Positions 42,543 to 51,308 of a stretch of 64,000 nt of DNA are shown one piece after another; positions within the stretch are counted from its first letter, which is position 1, and the number at the start of each line of letters is the position of its first letter. Below the pieces are notes generated by a model. That model ran no database searches, was not told the DNA's origin, and saw only the letters and a program-made list of their open reading frames with translations. Source of the DNA: Amylibacter sp. IMCC11727 (GTDB lineage Bacteria; Pseudomonadota; Alphaproteobacteria; Rhodobacterales; Rhodobacteraceae); NCBI RefSeq assembly GCF_029854195.1, contig NZ_CP122960.1, positions 186,001-250,000 of the forward strand. Direction: 5' to 3'. Made by a program: the position numbers and the translations under genes.

Positions 42543-43363
42543 CGGCGTCTGTTCCAGCTTTCGGAAACGGTGAGGCGTGCGTAATGTTCCAGCATCATCC
42601 CAACGCAAATCAGCACCAGCGAAAGATAAACGGCATAAGACAATGTGGTGTGATGTGGCGTGTAATTCACAAATGCCGCCCCCCGTGCTTGATCAATTGT
42701 ATGGAATAGCGGGTTCCATGTGAAAAACACCAGATAGCCAGCAGGTAGATTATTTGCGAGGAACATTTTCCCGCTAAAGATCATGTTGGCGCGCTTATAG
42801 ATCTGTTCAATGATTGTGACAGTCGACGGAAAGAAGGGCCGCAATGATAAAAAGATAATGCCGATCGCCACACCAGAAAACCACGCGATCATAAAGCACA
42901 GCGATACACGTTTCAGGTTATAAACGGTGAAGGGATCGATGATGACGTTGGCCACGAAAGAGATCACCAACACCGCAAGGATTTGCACGTAAAGCGCGGA
43001 AAACGCACCCGACACAATCAGCAGAAATGTGGTGACAGGGGCGTGTTGCAGCATTGGATTAACAGGACCACCGCCACCCACAGCCGACACGGCCTTATTG
43101 TGGGTGATGAACAGAAAAACCCCTGTTAGAACGTACAAAACAAAACTGCCCCGCACGGCAACACCACGCATGCCAAGGAACGTGATTAAGACGTAGAAAA
43201 AAATCACAACGGTGGCGGCTTGCAATACCTCCATCACGAGGGCTTGGATCGCGTTTCCTTTGCCTTTGCGCACGTCACGTACCGTTGCGTGATACACGAG
43301 CGTGAGGAATTCGATCGTACCCATAAAGATACGCGAAAACGAAGAGTTGTTAACTACGCTCAT
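42539..43363 (-). CDS. ABC-2-type polysaccharide/polyol-phosphate export permease
   Basis: 274 residues with about six membrane segments. It resembles the KpsM/Wzm type permeases that export capsule or O-antigen chains: ATVVIFFYVLITFLGMRGVA, PVTTFLLIVSGAFSALYVQI and FLANNLPAGYLVFFTWNPLFHTIDQAR (the last is a typical ABC-2 segment). Its ATPase partner is not in the window. Its position beside kdsB and glycosyltransferases suggests export of a surface glycan. Divergent from cysQ. Confidence 0.78.
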   Translation of the reverse strand: MSVVNNSSFSRIFMGTIEFLTLVYHATVRDVRKGKGNAIQALVMEVLQAATVVIFFYVLITFLGMRGVAVRGSFVLYVLTGVFLFITHNKAVSAVGGGGPVNPMLQHAPVTTFLLIVSGAFSALYVQILAVLVISFVANVIIDPFTVYNLKRVSLCFMIAWFSGVAIGIIFLSLRPFFPSTVTIIEQIYKRANMIFSGKMFLANNLPAGYLVFFTWNPLFHTIDQARGAAFVNYTPHHTTLSYAVYLSLVLICVGMMLEHYARLTVSESWNRRR

Positions 43364-43486
43364 GTGGCCTGCCTAAGGGTTGCGTGATTTAATCACTGCT
43401 TGCTGTTTTTTGTTGATCGGACCATAAGACGATAAAACAAATTTCGCAAGAAATCGCTACTTGGGCAGCATCATAGGGGTAGAAAA

Positions 43487-44284
43487 ATGAACAAATCGGA
43501 AATTTATACGGTCATTCGCAAGCTGGCGATTGAAGCAGGCGAAAAGATCATGGACATCTATGATGCTGATGACTTTGAGGTAAAATCCAAATCAGACGAG
43601 AGCCCGGTGACCATCGCGGATGAAACCGCAGATGCGCATATTTCCGCAGGATTGCGGGCGGCCTTTCCAGAAGCGGCACTTGTGACCGAAGAACAATCCG
43701 CCACGCATGCCGAAACATCCAACACCTTCTTTATTGTTGATCCGTTGGATGGCACAAAAGAGTTTATTCATCGCCGTGGTGATTTCACGGTGAATATCGC
43801 TTATGTCGAAGATGGCACACCGACCATGGGTGTGGTTTATGCCCCCGCGAAAAAGCGGCTGTTTATCACGGATGCAGTTGGGGTATCGCACGAAGAAATG
43901 GGCGATCACGATGCAAATGCCATTGGCGAAATGCAGCGGATTTCCGTATCCACACCAGATGAAAACGCGCTGATCGTTGTGGCGTCTAAATCGCACCTGA
44001 CCCAAGAAACCAAAGACTACATCGCCAAGTACAACGTGAAAGACAGCGCCAGTGCGGGATCTTCGTTGAAGTTCTGTTTGGTGGCCACGGGTGAAGCGGA
44101 TATTTATCCACGCGTTGGGCGCACGATGGAATGGGACACAGCCGCTGGCCAAGCCGTGTTGCAAGGGGCGGGCGGTCGCGTGGTGCGATTTGATACCCAT
44201 GAACCGCTGACCTATGGCAAACCAATCTTTGAAAACCCGTATTTCATCGCCTATGCTCCAGGGATGACCCTGCAAAAGGCTTAG
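43487..44284 (+). CDS. cysQ: 3'(2'),5'-bisphosphate nucleotidase CysQ
   Basis: 265 residues. Hydrolyses adenosine 3',5'-bisphosphate (PAP) to AMP, removing the by-product of PAPS-dependent sulfation and sulfate assimilation. Metal-binding motifs of the inositol-monophosphatase fold: SPVTIADETADAHI, VTEEQ, VDPLDGTKEFIHRRGDFTVN and the late RTMEWDTAAGQAVLQGAGG. AGGGG precedes the ATG. Three bases separate it from kdsB, so they are one transcript, and a large sulfotransferase lies 7 kb downstream. Confidence 0.93.
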   Translation: MNKSEIYTVIRKLAIEAGEKIMDIYDADDFEVKSKSDESPVTIADETADAHISAGLRAAFPEAALVTEEQSATHAETSNTFFIVDPLDGTKEFIHRRGDFTVNIAYVEDGTPTMGVVYAPAKKRLFITDAVGVSHEEMGDHDANAIGEMQRISVSTPDENALIVVASKSHLTQETKDYIAKYNVKDSASAGSSLKFCLVATGEADIYPRVGRTMEWDTAAGQAVLQGAGGRVVRFDTHEPLTYGKPIFENPYFIAYAPGMTLQKA

Positions 44285-44287
44285 CCC

Positions 44288-45073
44288 ATGTCCACGCTTA
44301 TTGTTATTCCAGCACGCTTTGCGTCCACGCGGTATCCTGGGAAACCGCTTGTTGAGCTGCGCGGTGCAACGGGTGTTGCAAAAAGCCTGATCCGTCGCAG
44401 TTGGGACGCCGCGATGAAGGTAAATGGCGTGGATCGCGTGGTTGTGGCGACGGACGATGATCGCATCAAAGAGGCTGCCGAAGCTTTTGGTGCAGAAGTG
44501 GTGATGACATCTGAATCCTGTCGCAACGGAACAGAACGCTGTGCCGATGTGATCGAACGGTTGGGTGAATCTTATGATATTGTCGCGAATTTGCAGGGGG
44601 ATGCCCCGCTTACACCGCCATGGTTTGTGGAAAAGCTGGTCGAAGGGTTGGCCGCCGCACCCGAAGCCCATGTGGCAACGCCGATGTTACTGTGTTCCAA
44701 AGAGGCTTTGGCGAGCTTCAAAGAAGATCGAAAAAATGATCGGGTTGGGGGTACAACCGTTGTGTACGACAACAAAAAGCGTGCGCTGTATTTTTCCAAA
44801 GAGGTTATTCCTTTTGCTCCCGATCTGAATGTGCCCGTTTATCACCATGTTGGTGTTTATGCGTATCGCCCCGCGTCCTTGCGTGATTATGCTGCCTTGC
44901 CCGAAGGATTTTTGGAAAAACAAGAAGGGTTGGAACAGCTGCGGTTCATGGAAAATGGGTTGCATGTGCAATGCGTTGAAGTGGAAAATCCTGGCCAAGA
45001 GTTTTGGGAACTGAACAACCCCGAAGACGTGCCACGGGTTGAAAAGATACTGGTCCAATTGGGGCTTGAATGA
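44288..45073 (+). CDS. kdsB: 3-deoxy-manno-octulosonate cytidylyltransferase
   Basis: 261 residues. Activates Kdo with CTP to CMP-Kdo, for lipid A-core or for the Kdo linker of some capsules (the paralogue KpsU). IVIPARFASTRYPGKPLVEL is the nucleotide-binding start, VVVATDDDRI and ANLQGDAPLTPP are metal/substrate loops, and FMENGLHVQCVEV the C-terminal block. Other Kdo genes are not in the window. The next glycosyltransferase gene overlaps by four bases (ATGA), tying it to glycan assembly. Confidence 0.93.
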   Translation: MSTLIVIPARFASTRYPGKPLVELRGATGVAKSLIRRSWDAAMKVNGVDRVVVATDDDRIKEAAEAFGAEVVMTSESCRNGTERCADVIERLGESYDIVANLQGDAPLTPPWFVEKLVEGLAAAPEAHVATPMLLCSKEALASFKEDRKNDRVGGTTVVYDNKKRALYFSKEVIPFAPDLNVPVYHHVGVYAYRPASLRDYAALPEGFLEKQEGLEQLRFMENGLHVQCVEVENPGQEFWELNNPEDVPRVEKILVQLGLE

Positions 45074-46365
45074 CCCAGTCGCCAACCGTCAGTTTGGTGA
45101 TCGTGAGCCGAAAACGGCGGTCTTCTTTGCGGCGCACACTTGCCGCACTGCGGTTTCAAACGTTTGAAAATTTCGAAGTCGTCGTTGTATCAGATGCGCC
45201 AGACAGTGGATTTTTAAACGACCTGCCGTTTGCGCAAAACATCTGTCATTTGCATTTTGATGAACCGAATATTTCGGCGGCCCGAAATATTGGGATCGCG
45301 GCGTCCCGTGGTGACATCATTGCGTTTTGTGATGATGATGCTGTGCCTGATCCGTGTTGGTTGGAACGGCTTATTGCACCGTTTGAACACCCGAATGTTG
45401 CCAGTGCGGGTGGGTTTGTGCGTGCCCGCAATGGGATCGAATATCAGTGGAAAGCGTTGCTGACAGATTGCTGCGGGGATGACTCGCCTTTGACTGTGGA
45501 CGAAGATACACCGTTTACGGCAGTGGTTTTTGACGGGACGCGGTGCGCAAAACTGCAAGGAACGAATTGTGCGTTTCGCAAAACAGCCTTGGATCAAATT
45601 GGCGGTTTTGATGACGGCATTCGCTTCTTTTTGGATGAGACAGATGTTTGTTGGCGGCTGGCGTTGGCTGGATATGACAGTGCCTTTGTTCCGATGGCGC
45701 AGGTGCACCATGGGTTTGCGGCCAGTGAACACCGATCTGCGGATCGTGCGCCAAAATCGCTGACGGAGCTGGGTACGAGCAAGGCGCGTTTTTTGAACAA
45801 ACATGCGGAACCTGCTTTGCATGCGGGGTCAATACAGCAGTTCATCCAAGAACAACGCAATCGGCTGATCGCTTTGATGGTGGATGGGCGCATTGAACCG
45901 CGCGATGTTGCGTGTTTAATGACCAGTTTGCAGGATGGATTGAGTGAGGTTCGCACAGAAACAGCGCAGCAACCTCAAACAATGACTTCGCGCAGTTTCA
46001 CACGGTTTGGACATACACGACCCGACCGATTTTTGGTTTTGGGCGGAAGTACGCTTTCAAAGCGGAAATTATTGAAAAAAGTGAAAAAAAACACAGAAAT
46101 CAATTTGCCTCAGCTTGTAATGATCTTTTCGATCACCAGTTTGTTCCACAGACGTGATTTTGATGCGCGGGGGTTTTGGGTGCATTCTGGGGGAATATTT
46201 GGTAGATTTAATAGATCGGACCCTCTATTCCGTTTTGTTCGCCTGAATGAGCGTATCAAGATCGAGTTTGAAAGAGCAAAGACTGTGTTTCCTGGTACAG
46301 AACTGCGAACGATTAAAATCTTTCGTAATTTCGTCTTAGAAATGACAAAAACTGGCTCTAACTGA
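45070..46365 (+). CDS. Glycosyltransferase family 2 with extra C-terminal region
   Basis: 431 residues. The first 230 or so are a GT-A glycosyltransferase family 2 domain: VSLVIVSRKRRSSLRRTLAA, FEVVVVSDAPDSG, ISAARNIGIAASRGDIIAFC then DDDAVPDPCWLERL (the DxD-like metal site), and FFLDETDVCWRLALAGYDSA. Residues about 280-431 form a separate basic region I do not recognise; the coding sequence there is more AT-rich than its surroundings. Acceptor and donor sugars unknown. Coupled to kdsB by ATGA. Confidence 0.83.
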   Translation: MTQSPTVSLVIVSRKRRSSLRRTLAALRFQTFENFEVVVVSDAPDSGFLNDLPFAQNICHLHFDEPNISAARNIGIAASRGDIIAFCDDDAVPDPCWLERLIAPFEHPNVASAGGFVRARNGIEYQWKALLTDCCGDDSPLTVDEDTPFTAVVFDGTRCAKLQGTNCAFRKTALDQIGGFDDGIRFFLDETDVCWRLALAGYDSAFVPMAQVHHGFAASEHRSADRAPKSLTELGTSKARFLNKHAEPALHAGSIQQFIQEQRNRLIALMVDGRIEPRDVACLMTSLQDGLSEVRTETAQQPQTMTSRSFTRFGHTRPDRFLVLGGSTLSKRKLLKKVKKNTEINLPQLVMIFSITSLFHRRDFDARGFWVHSGGIFGRFNRSDPLFRFVRLNERIKIEFERAKTVFPGTELRTIKIFRNFVLEMTKTGSN

Positions 46366-46388
46366 TTTTCTATCGAGCAAGATGGGAA

Positions 46389-46408
46389 AGCGTAAATTGA
46401 ATTACGCT
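46389..46408. promoter_or_regulatory. Palindrome upstream of galU
   Basis: Perfect inverted repeat AGCGTAA (46389-46395) / TTACGCT (46402-46408) with a six-base spacer, 23 bases before the galU start. Spacing suits a dimeric regulator. No T tract follows, so it is not a terminator. Confidence 0.4.
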
Positions 46409-46431
46409 AAGAGTTAACAAAGGGGTATGTT

Positions 46432-47325
46432 GTGAAACAACGAGTAACGAAGGCCATTTTTCCTGTAGCGGGTTTGGGAACACGATTCCTGCCGGCAACA
46501 AAGAGTATTCCCAAAGAGATTTTGTGTTTGGTGGACAAACCACTGATCCAATACGTGATTGACGAAGCGCGTGAAGCAGGCATCGAAGAATTTATTTTTG
46601 TCACATCACGAGGCAAAGGCGCGTTGGAAGACTATTTCGATGGCGCACCGCAGCTGGAACAATCGCTGATGGCGAAGGGTAAAAAAGACCTGCTAGACAT
46701 CTTGATGAAATCGACCATGGACAGTGGTGAAATCGCCTATGTTCGCCAGCGCGAAGCCTTGGGTTTGGGCCACGCAGTTTGGTGCGCGCGCCGTTTGATC
46801 GCGGATGAACCATTTGCGGTTATTTTGACAGATGACGTGATCGCGGCAGAGAAGCCTGTTCTGAAACAGATGGTCGATGCGCATGAACAAACCGGCGGGA
46901 ACATTGTTGCCGCGATGGAAGTGGCGCCAAGCAAAGCATCTGCTTATGGTTTGTTGGACATCAAAGAAGACATGGGTTCGCTGGTGTCTGTCAAAGGTAT
47001 GGTTGAAAAGCCAAAACCAGAAGATGCGCCATCGAATTTGGCTGTTATCGGCCGCTATATTCTGACACCGCAAATCTTGCGCAATCTGGATACACAGGAA
47101 CGTGGTGCAGGTGGTGAAATCCAGCTGACAGATGCAATCGCGAAAGAAATTGAAAACTCTGACAACGTCTATGGGTTCCGTTTTGATGGCAAACGCTATG
47201 ATTGTGGTTCAAAGGCTGGCTTCTTGCAGGCAACTGTTGCTTTTGGACTGGCACGTGGCGATCTGTCCGATGAGTTTCTGGACTTCTTGGTTGAGACGGT
47301 TGAATGCCGCCGTGCCGCGCAATAG
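46432..47325 (+). CDS. galU: UTP-glucose-1-phosphate uridylyltransferase
   Basis: 297 residues. Makes UDP-glucose, the donor for many envelope glycans. AIFPVAGLGTRFLPATKSIPKE is the nucleotide-binding motif; YVRQREALGLGHAVWCAR and GGEIQLTDAIAKEI are typical; FDGKRYDCGSKAGFLQATV closes the active site. GTG start at 46432 preceded by AAAGGGG. A strong terminator follows, so galU may be transcribed singly. Confidence 0.96.
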   Translation: MKQRVTKAIFPVAGLGTRFLPATKSIPKEILCLVDKPLIQYVIDEAREAGIEEFIFVTSRGKGALEDYFDGAPQLEQSLMAKGKKDLLDILMKSTMDSGEIAYVRQREALGLGHAVWCARRLIADEPFAVILTDDVIAAEKPVLKQMVDAHEQTGGNIVAAMEVAPSKASAYGLLDIKEDMGSLVSVKGMVEKPKPEDAPSNLAVIGRYILTPQILRNLDTQERGAGGEIQLTDAIAKEIENSDNVYGFRFDGKRYDCGSKAGFLQATVAFGLARGDLSDEFLDFLVETVECRRAAQ

Positions 47326-47347
47326 GCGACCCAATATTAATGAATTT

Positions 47348-47374
47348 AAGCCGAGGTATTTCTTACCTCGGCTT
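47348..47374. terminator. Terminator after galU
   Basis: AAGCCGAGGTA (47348-47358) pairs perfectly with TACCTCGGCTT (47364-47374) around a five-base loop. The T tract is short (TTT), and the A run on the 5' side is short too, but the 11-pair stem is strong. Confidence 0.7.
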
Positions 47375-47394
47375 TGCTGATTCATGAGGTCACT

Positions 47395-48630
47395 ATGTCT
47401 CGATATATCTTTGATATAACACGCTTTATTTCTCGGATTGGGCGCGGGAAGCCAACGGGAATTGATCGCGTCGATATTGCGTATCTGGCCGAGCTGTCTC
47501 GTCGTGATCCAAACTGTCTGACGGTGGCAAAGATCGGTACGGACTTTGTTCTTGGGCGGGCTGCGGACGCTGTGAACGCGTTGAACGCTTTGCAAGACGG
47601 AAGATCGGTTGGTCGCCTTGGGTTGCAAGATTTTTATCGTTTGAAACTGCCCAAAGAACAACGCAGAGCACGGCAATTTTTTCGGTTTCACGCCATTTGC
47701 AGCAGCAAGTCACCACAAATGTTGTTCGAGGGGCGATCGCTGTCTGACCTAGAATATGTGAATGTGGGCCACAGCAATTTAAGCGATGCGTTTCTAAGTG
47801 CCATTCGCGCCGCAGGATGTTCGAAGATCACTGTGATGATCCATGACATGATCCCCTTGGATTTTCCGCAATTTACCGGCGCTGGTATTTCTGAACAATT
47901 CGAAGCGCGGATGAAATCCGTCGCGCAATTCGCCCACCGTATTATCTGTAACTCTGCAGACACCGAAGCGCGGGTTCAACACTATTTCACGCAGTGGGGC
48001 GCAAGCGTAGACACTGTTGTTGCACATCTGGGTGTGGAGCCGTTGAGTTCTATACTAAGCCTGAGAAACCCGCAGCCGTACTTTGTGTGTTTGGGAACGA
48101 TTGAACCCCGAAAAAACCATGCGCTGTTGTTCGATGTTTGGGACAAATTTGCACTGGATCACGGACCAGATGAAATCCCCGAATTGCGGATTATTGGACG
48201 GCGTGGTTGGAACAACGAAACGGTGTTTAAATATCTGGATACAGCCCCTTTGGTGGGTACAAAAATCAAAGAGCAGTCCGATTTGAACGACACGGACCTG
48301 GCCACACAAATAAACCATTGTGTTGCGTTGGTTTTCCCGAGTTTTGCTGAAGGTTACGGCCTGCCCGCATTGGAAGCGGCGCAAATGAATGTGCCTGTGA
48401 TTTGTTCAGATTTGCCGGTGTTTCGTGAGCTTTTAGGTGAGTATGCCACATTTTTAGACCCAAATGACGCAGATGCTTGGGCTGAAACCCTTAGAACTGT
48501 TGCAGAAAAGACTAAAAAAGGCACGGATCGTGGTGATTTTGCCAATCATGTACTCGATGTGCCGCGATGGGAATCACATTTCTGCCATGTTTTTGATGAT
48601 ACTGGTACGCAGCAGGCATTTCACGAGTAG
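47395..48630 (+). CDS. Glycosyltransferase family 4-like
   Basis: 411 residues. GT-B fold: the C-terminal half carries the GT4 signature, YFVCLGTIEPRKNHALLFD (donor domain start) and VALVFPSFAEGYGLPALEAA with the conserved E-x7-E, followed by VPVICSDLPVFREL. The N-terminal acceptor domain (RYIFDITRFISRIGRGKPTG) begins with the form seen in bacterial mannosyl- and rhamnosyltransferases. Sugar unknown. ATG 47395 has GAGG five bases upstream. Confidence 0.85.
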   Translation: MSRYIFDITRFISRIGRGKPTGIDRVDIAYLAELSRRDPNCLTVAKIGTDFVLGRAADAVNALNALQDGRSVGRLGLQDFYRLKLPKEQRRARQFFRFHAICSSKSPQMLFEGRSLSDLEYVNVGHSNLSDAFLSAIRAAGCSKITVMIHDMIPLDFPQFTGAGISEQFEARMKSVAQFAHRIICNSADTEARVQHYFTQWGASVDTVVAHLGVEPLSSILSLRNPQPYFVCLGTIEPRKNHALLFDVWDKFALDHGPDEIPELRIIGRRGWNNETVFKYLDTAPLVGTKIKEQSDLNDTDLATQINHCVALVFPSFAEGYGLPALEAAQMNVPVICSDLPVFRELLGEYATFLDPNDADAWAETLRTVAEKTKKGTDRGDFANHVLDVPRWESHFCHVFDDTGTQQAFHE

Positions 48631-48639
48631 TATTTCCAC

Positions 48640-49608
48640 ATGAGTCTATGGAGCCGATATAAATTGCGGATAGAGCTGTCGTGCGTTGTGGATCGAACAA
48701 AAAACATCCGCCCGTCTGATATTCTGGTTTTCTCCACTCTGCGCAATGAAAAGGCGCGGTTGCCCTATTTTCTTGATTATTATCGCAAGTTGGGCGTGAA
48801 CCATTTCTTTTTTGTAGACAACGACAGTGATGATGGAGGTCGTGAATATCTTAAAGATCAGCCCGATGCGTCCGTCTGGACAACGACGGCCTCTTACAAA
48901 CGTTCGAAATTTGGTGTGGATTGGCTGAACGGGCTAAAGGCAAAATATGCAGATGGGCATTGGGTGCTTGTGGTCGATGTGGATGAGCTGTTGGTTTACC
49001 CGTTTTGCGACACGCGTCCGCTGCGCGCGCTGACGGATTGGCTGGATTCAGCATCCATTAAATCCTTTGGGACAATGCTGTTAGACATGTATCCAAAAGG
49101 CAAAATCCAACACGCCCGTATCCGTGAAGGCAAAGACCCTGTTAAGACCGCGTCATACTTTGATGCGTCTAACTATTTCGTTGAAAAGAATAAGAAATAT
49201 GGAAACCTATGGATTCAAGGTGGCCCGCGTTTACGGTCATTTTTTCGGGATAAACCTCAGTTTGCACCAGCACTGAATAAGACGCCATTGGTAAAATGGT
49301 CCAAAGGGTATGTGTACGTGAGTTCGACCCACACTCTGCTGCCGCGTGGTTTGAATCAAGTGTATGATGAATGGGGTGGGCAAAAACCTTGTGGGGTTTT
49401 GCTGCACACCAAGTTTATGAACACGTTTTCTGAAAAAGCCGAAGAGGAAATGAAGCGCAAACAGCATTATGCCGCCAGCCGTGAATACCGCATGTATCTG
49501 AATAAGCTGAACGGGGACCTGTTACTGTGGAATGAGCAATCCAGCGAATACAAGAATTGGCAACAGCTTGAACAACTTGGCCTGATGGCGCGTGGGAATT
49601 GGGCGTAA
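48640..49608 (+). CDS. Glycosyltransferase family 2-like (GT92-type) protein
   Basis: 322 residues. GT-A-like protein of the Glyco_tranf_2_4 / GT92 group: STLRNEKARLPYFLDYYRKL, VNHFFFVDNDSDDGGREYL and LVVDVDELLVYP with the DxDE metal motif. Such proteins occur in roseobacter polysaccharide clusters next to Branch-type glycosyltransferases. Sugar and acceptor unknown. Nine bases after the preceding glycosyltransferase and two bases before the next gene, so it belongs to the same operon. Confidence 0.75.
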   Translation: MSLWSRYKLRIELSCVVDRTKNIRPSDILVFSTLRNEKARLPYFLDYYRKLGVNHFFFVDNDSDDGGREYLKDQPDASVWTTTASYKRSKFGVDWLNGLKAKYADGHWVLVVDVDELLVYPFCDTRPLRALTDWLDSASIKSFGTMLLDMYPKGKIQHARIREGKDPVKTASYFDASNYFVEKNKKYGNLWIQGGPRLRSFFRDKPQFAPALNKTPLVKWSKGYVYVSSTHTLLPRGLNQVYDEWGGQKPCGVLLHTKFMNTFSEKAEEEMKRKQHYAASREYRMYLNKLNGDLLLWNEQSSEYKNWQQLEQLGLMARGNWA

Positions 49609-49610
49609 CG

Positions 49611-51308
49611 ATGCGATTGGGGTTTGTCATACTAGCACATACCGACCTGCACCGTGTCGCAGAGCTGATTGCGCATTTGTCAAAAGAAGACTGCGTGGTT
49701 GGAGTTCACATCGACAAGAAAGTTTCGAATGTGGAGTTTGACGCGTTCAAAAGTTCCGTACAATCCTTTGATAATGTTGTGCTTTCCAAACGAACAGCCT
49801 GTGAATGGGGTGAGTTTTCTTTGGTGCGGGCCACATTGGATGCTTCTGAAAAGCTCCTTAATACGTTTGATGATATCAGTCATGTATCGCTGATCAGCGG
49901 GTCGTGTTTGCCGATCCGTCCTGTGCGCCAGATGAAGCGTTTTCTGAAACGCAATGCTGGGACAGACTACATCGAGTCTGTTTCTGTTGAGAATAACTAT
50001 TGGGTCAAGGACGGTTTGAACGAAGAGCGGTTTACGTTCTATTTTCCGTTTTCATGGCGCAAACAGCGGCGTTTGTTTGACGCGCTTGTGGATGTACAGC
50101 GCTGGGCGCGGATTAAGCGAAAAATCCCCGAACCGCTTGTGCCACATATCGGTTCGCAGTGGTGGACGTTAACGGCGAAAACCTTGCGGACCATCATCAA
50201 TGACCCAAAGCGCCCTTATTATGATGCTTATTTCAGTTGGTCGTGGATCCCTGATGAAAGCTATTTTCAGACCTTGGCGCGGCTGCATTCTTCGTCCATT
50301 GAATCGCGTTCGCTGACGTTTTCAAAATTTGATTATCTGGGAAAACCGTTCGTGTTTTACGACGACCATTTAAAGGAACTGACGCAATCGGATTGCTTTT
50401 GGGCGCGAAAAATTTGGGGAGGAGCGGATAAGCTCTATTCGTCTTTGCTTGATGAAAATCGGGCAAACCAGCCGATGTCTGGGGCCGATCCAAAAGCCTT
50501 TGACGAAAAATTCGAAGCGGCGGATGTAATGCGATGTGAAGGGGGCCTTGGTCGATTCCATCAAGGACGATACCCTTACGATCGGGCCGAGCGGACGGGT
50601 GTTTCGGTGTCCCCATTCACGGTGTTTGTTGGGTTCAAACCCATTTATCGCGCGTTTTCCGATTGGGTGGATGCGCATACGGACGGAATATCTTATGGGA
50701 GCATTTTTGCGCGCACAAATGTAGGGGATTTTGATCCTGAGACACATTTTTATGGCAACCTGCCGGCTGAACCAAAAGTAAGAAACCGCAATCCCAAGGG
50801 GTATTTGGCCAACCTTTTGTGGGGTGGTCAGGATCAGCATCAAAACCTGATGTATGATTTTCGGGATTCCCCTCGGATTGTTGGAACGCTGGCCCACGAT
50901 GAGATGGCAAAGGTTATTTTGGTGCGGCATTCATGGATGCTTGGCTTGCTGCATTCTTCCGCATCGTTTGAAAACCAACTGTCGAATGCCAAACGATTGC
51001 AAAGATTGGAGCGACGTTTTTTGGCGGAGTTTGATAAAGATACGTCCAAAGCAGATTTGACGGTGATGGATTTAGAAGATGTTCTGGCACACCCATCCCG
51101 CAGCCTACGTGCGGCGATTGAACATATGCCGAAGAACCATCAAGGAAACCTGAACGTGATGCCTGAACGGTTTAACACCGATGGTTTGGATAATTTTGCC
51201 AAGAAATTGCGCAATCACGGGCTGAATATCGACTATGAACCGCTGGTTCGCCCGAAAGACAACAAAAAACAGGACACGGTTTTTGAAAAGCCGTATGTGG
51301 TGAAATAG
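49611..51308 (+). CDS. Branch-type (Core-2/I) glycosyltransferase with additional domain
   Basis: 565 residues. The first 270 or so resemble Core-2/I-branching beta-1,6-N-acetylglucosaminyltransferases (GT14): GFVILAHTDLHRVAELIAHL, VGVHIDKKVSNVEFDAFKSS, HVSLISGSCLPIRPVRQMKR and GSQWWTLTAKTLRTIINDPK, SWSWIPDESYFQTLARL. The remaining part (about 300-565) is a domain I associate with roseobacter members but cannot define. Could add branching GlcNAc-like residues to a glycan. Ends at the base before the sulfotransferase gene. Confidence 0.8.
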   Translation: MRLGFVILAHTDLHRVAELIAHLSKEDCVVGVHIDKKVSNVEFDAFKSSVQSFDNVVLSKRTACEWGEFSLVRATLDASEKLLNTFDDISHVSLISGSCLPIRPVRQMKRFLKRNAGTDYIESVSVENNYWVKDGLNEERFTFYFPFSWRKQRRLFDALVDVQRWARIKRKIPEPLVPHIGSQWWTLTAKTLRTIINDPKRPYYDAYFSWSWIPDESYFQTLARLHSSSIESRSLTFSKFDYLGKPFVFYDDHLKELTQSDCFWARKIWGGADKLYSSLLDENRANQPMSGADPKAFDEKFEAADVMRCEGGLGRFHQGRYPYDRAERTGVSVSPFTVFVGFKPIYRAFSDWVDAHTDGISYGSIFARTNVGDFDPETHFYGNLPAEPKVRNRNPKGYLANLLWGGQDQHQNLMYDFRDSPRIVGTLAHDEMAKVILVRHSWMLGLLHSSASFENQLSNAKRLQRLERRFLAEFDKDTSKADLTVMDLEDVLAHPSRSLRAAIEHMPKNHQGNLNVMPERFNTDGLDNFAKKLRNHGLNIDYEPLVRPKDNKKQDTVFEKPYVVK

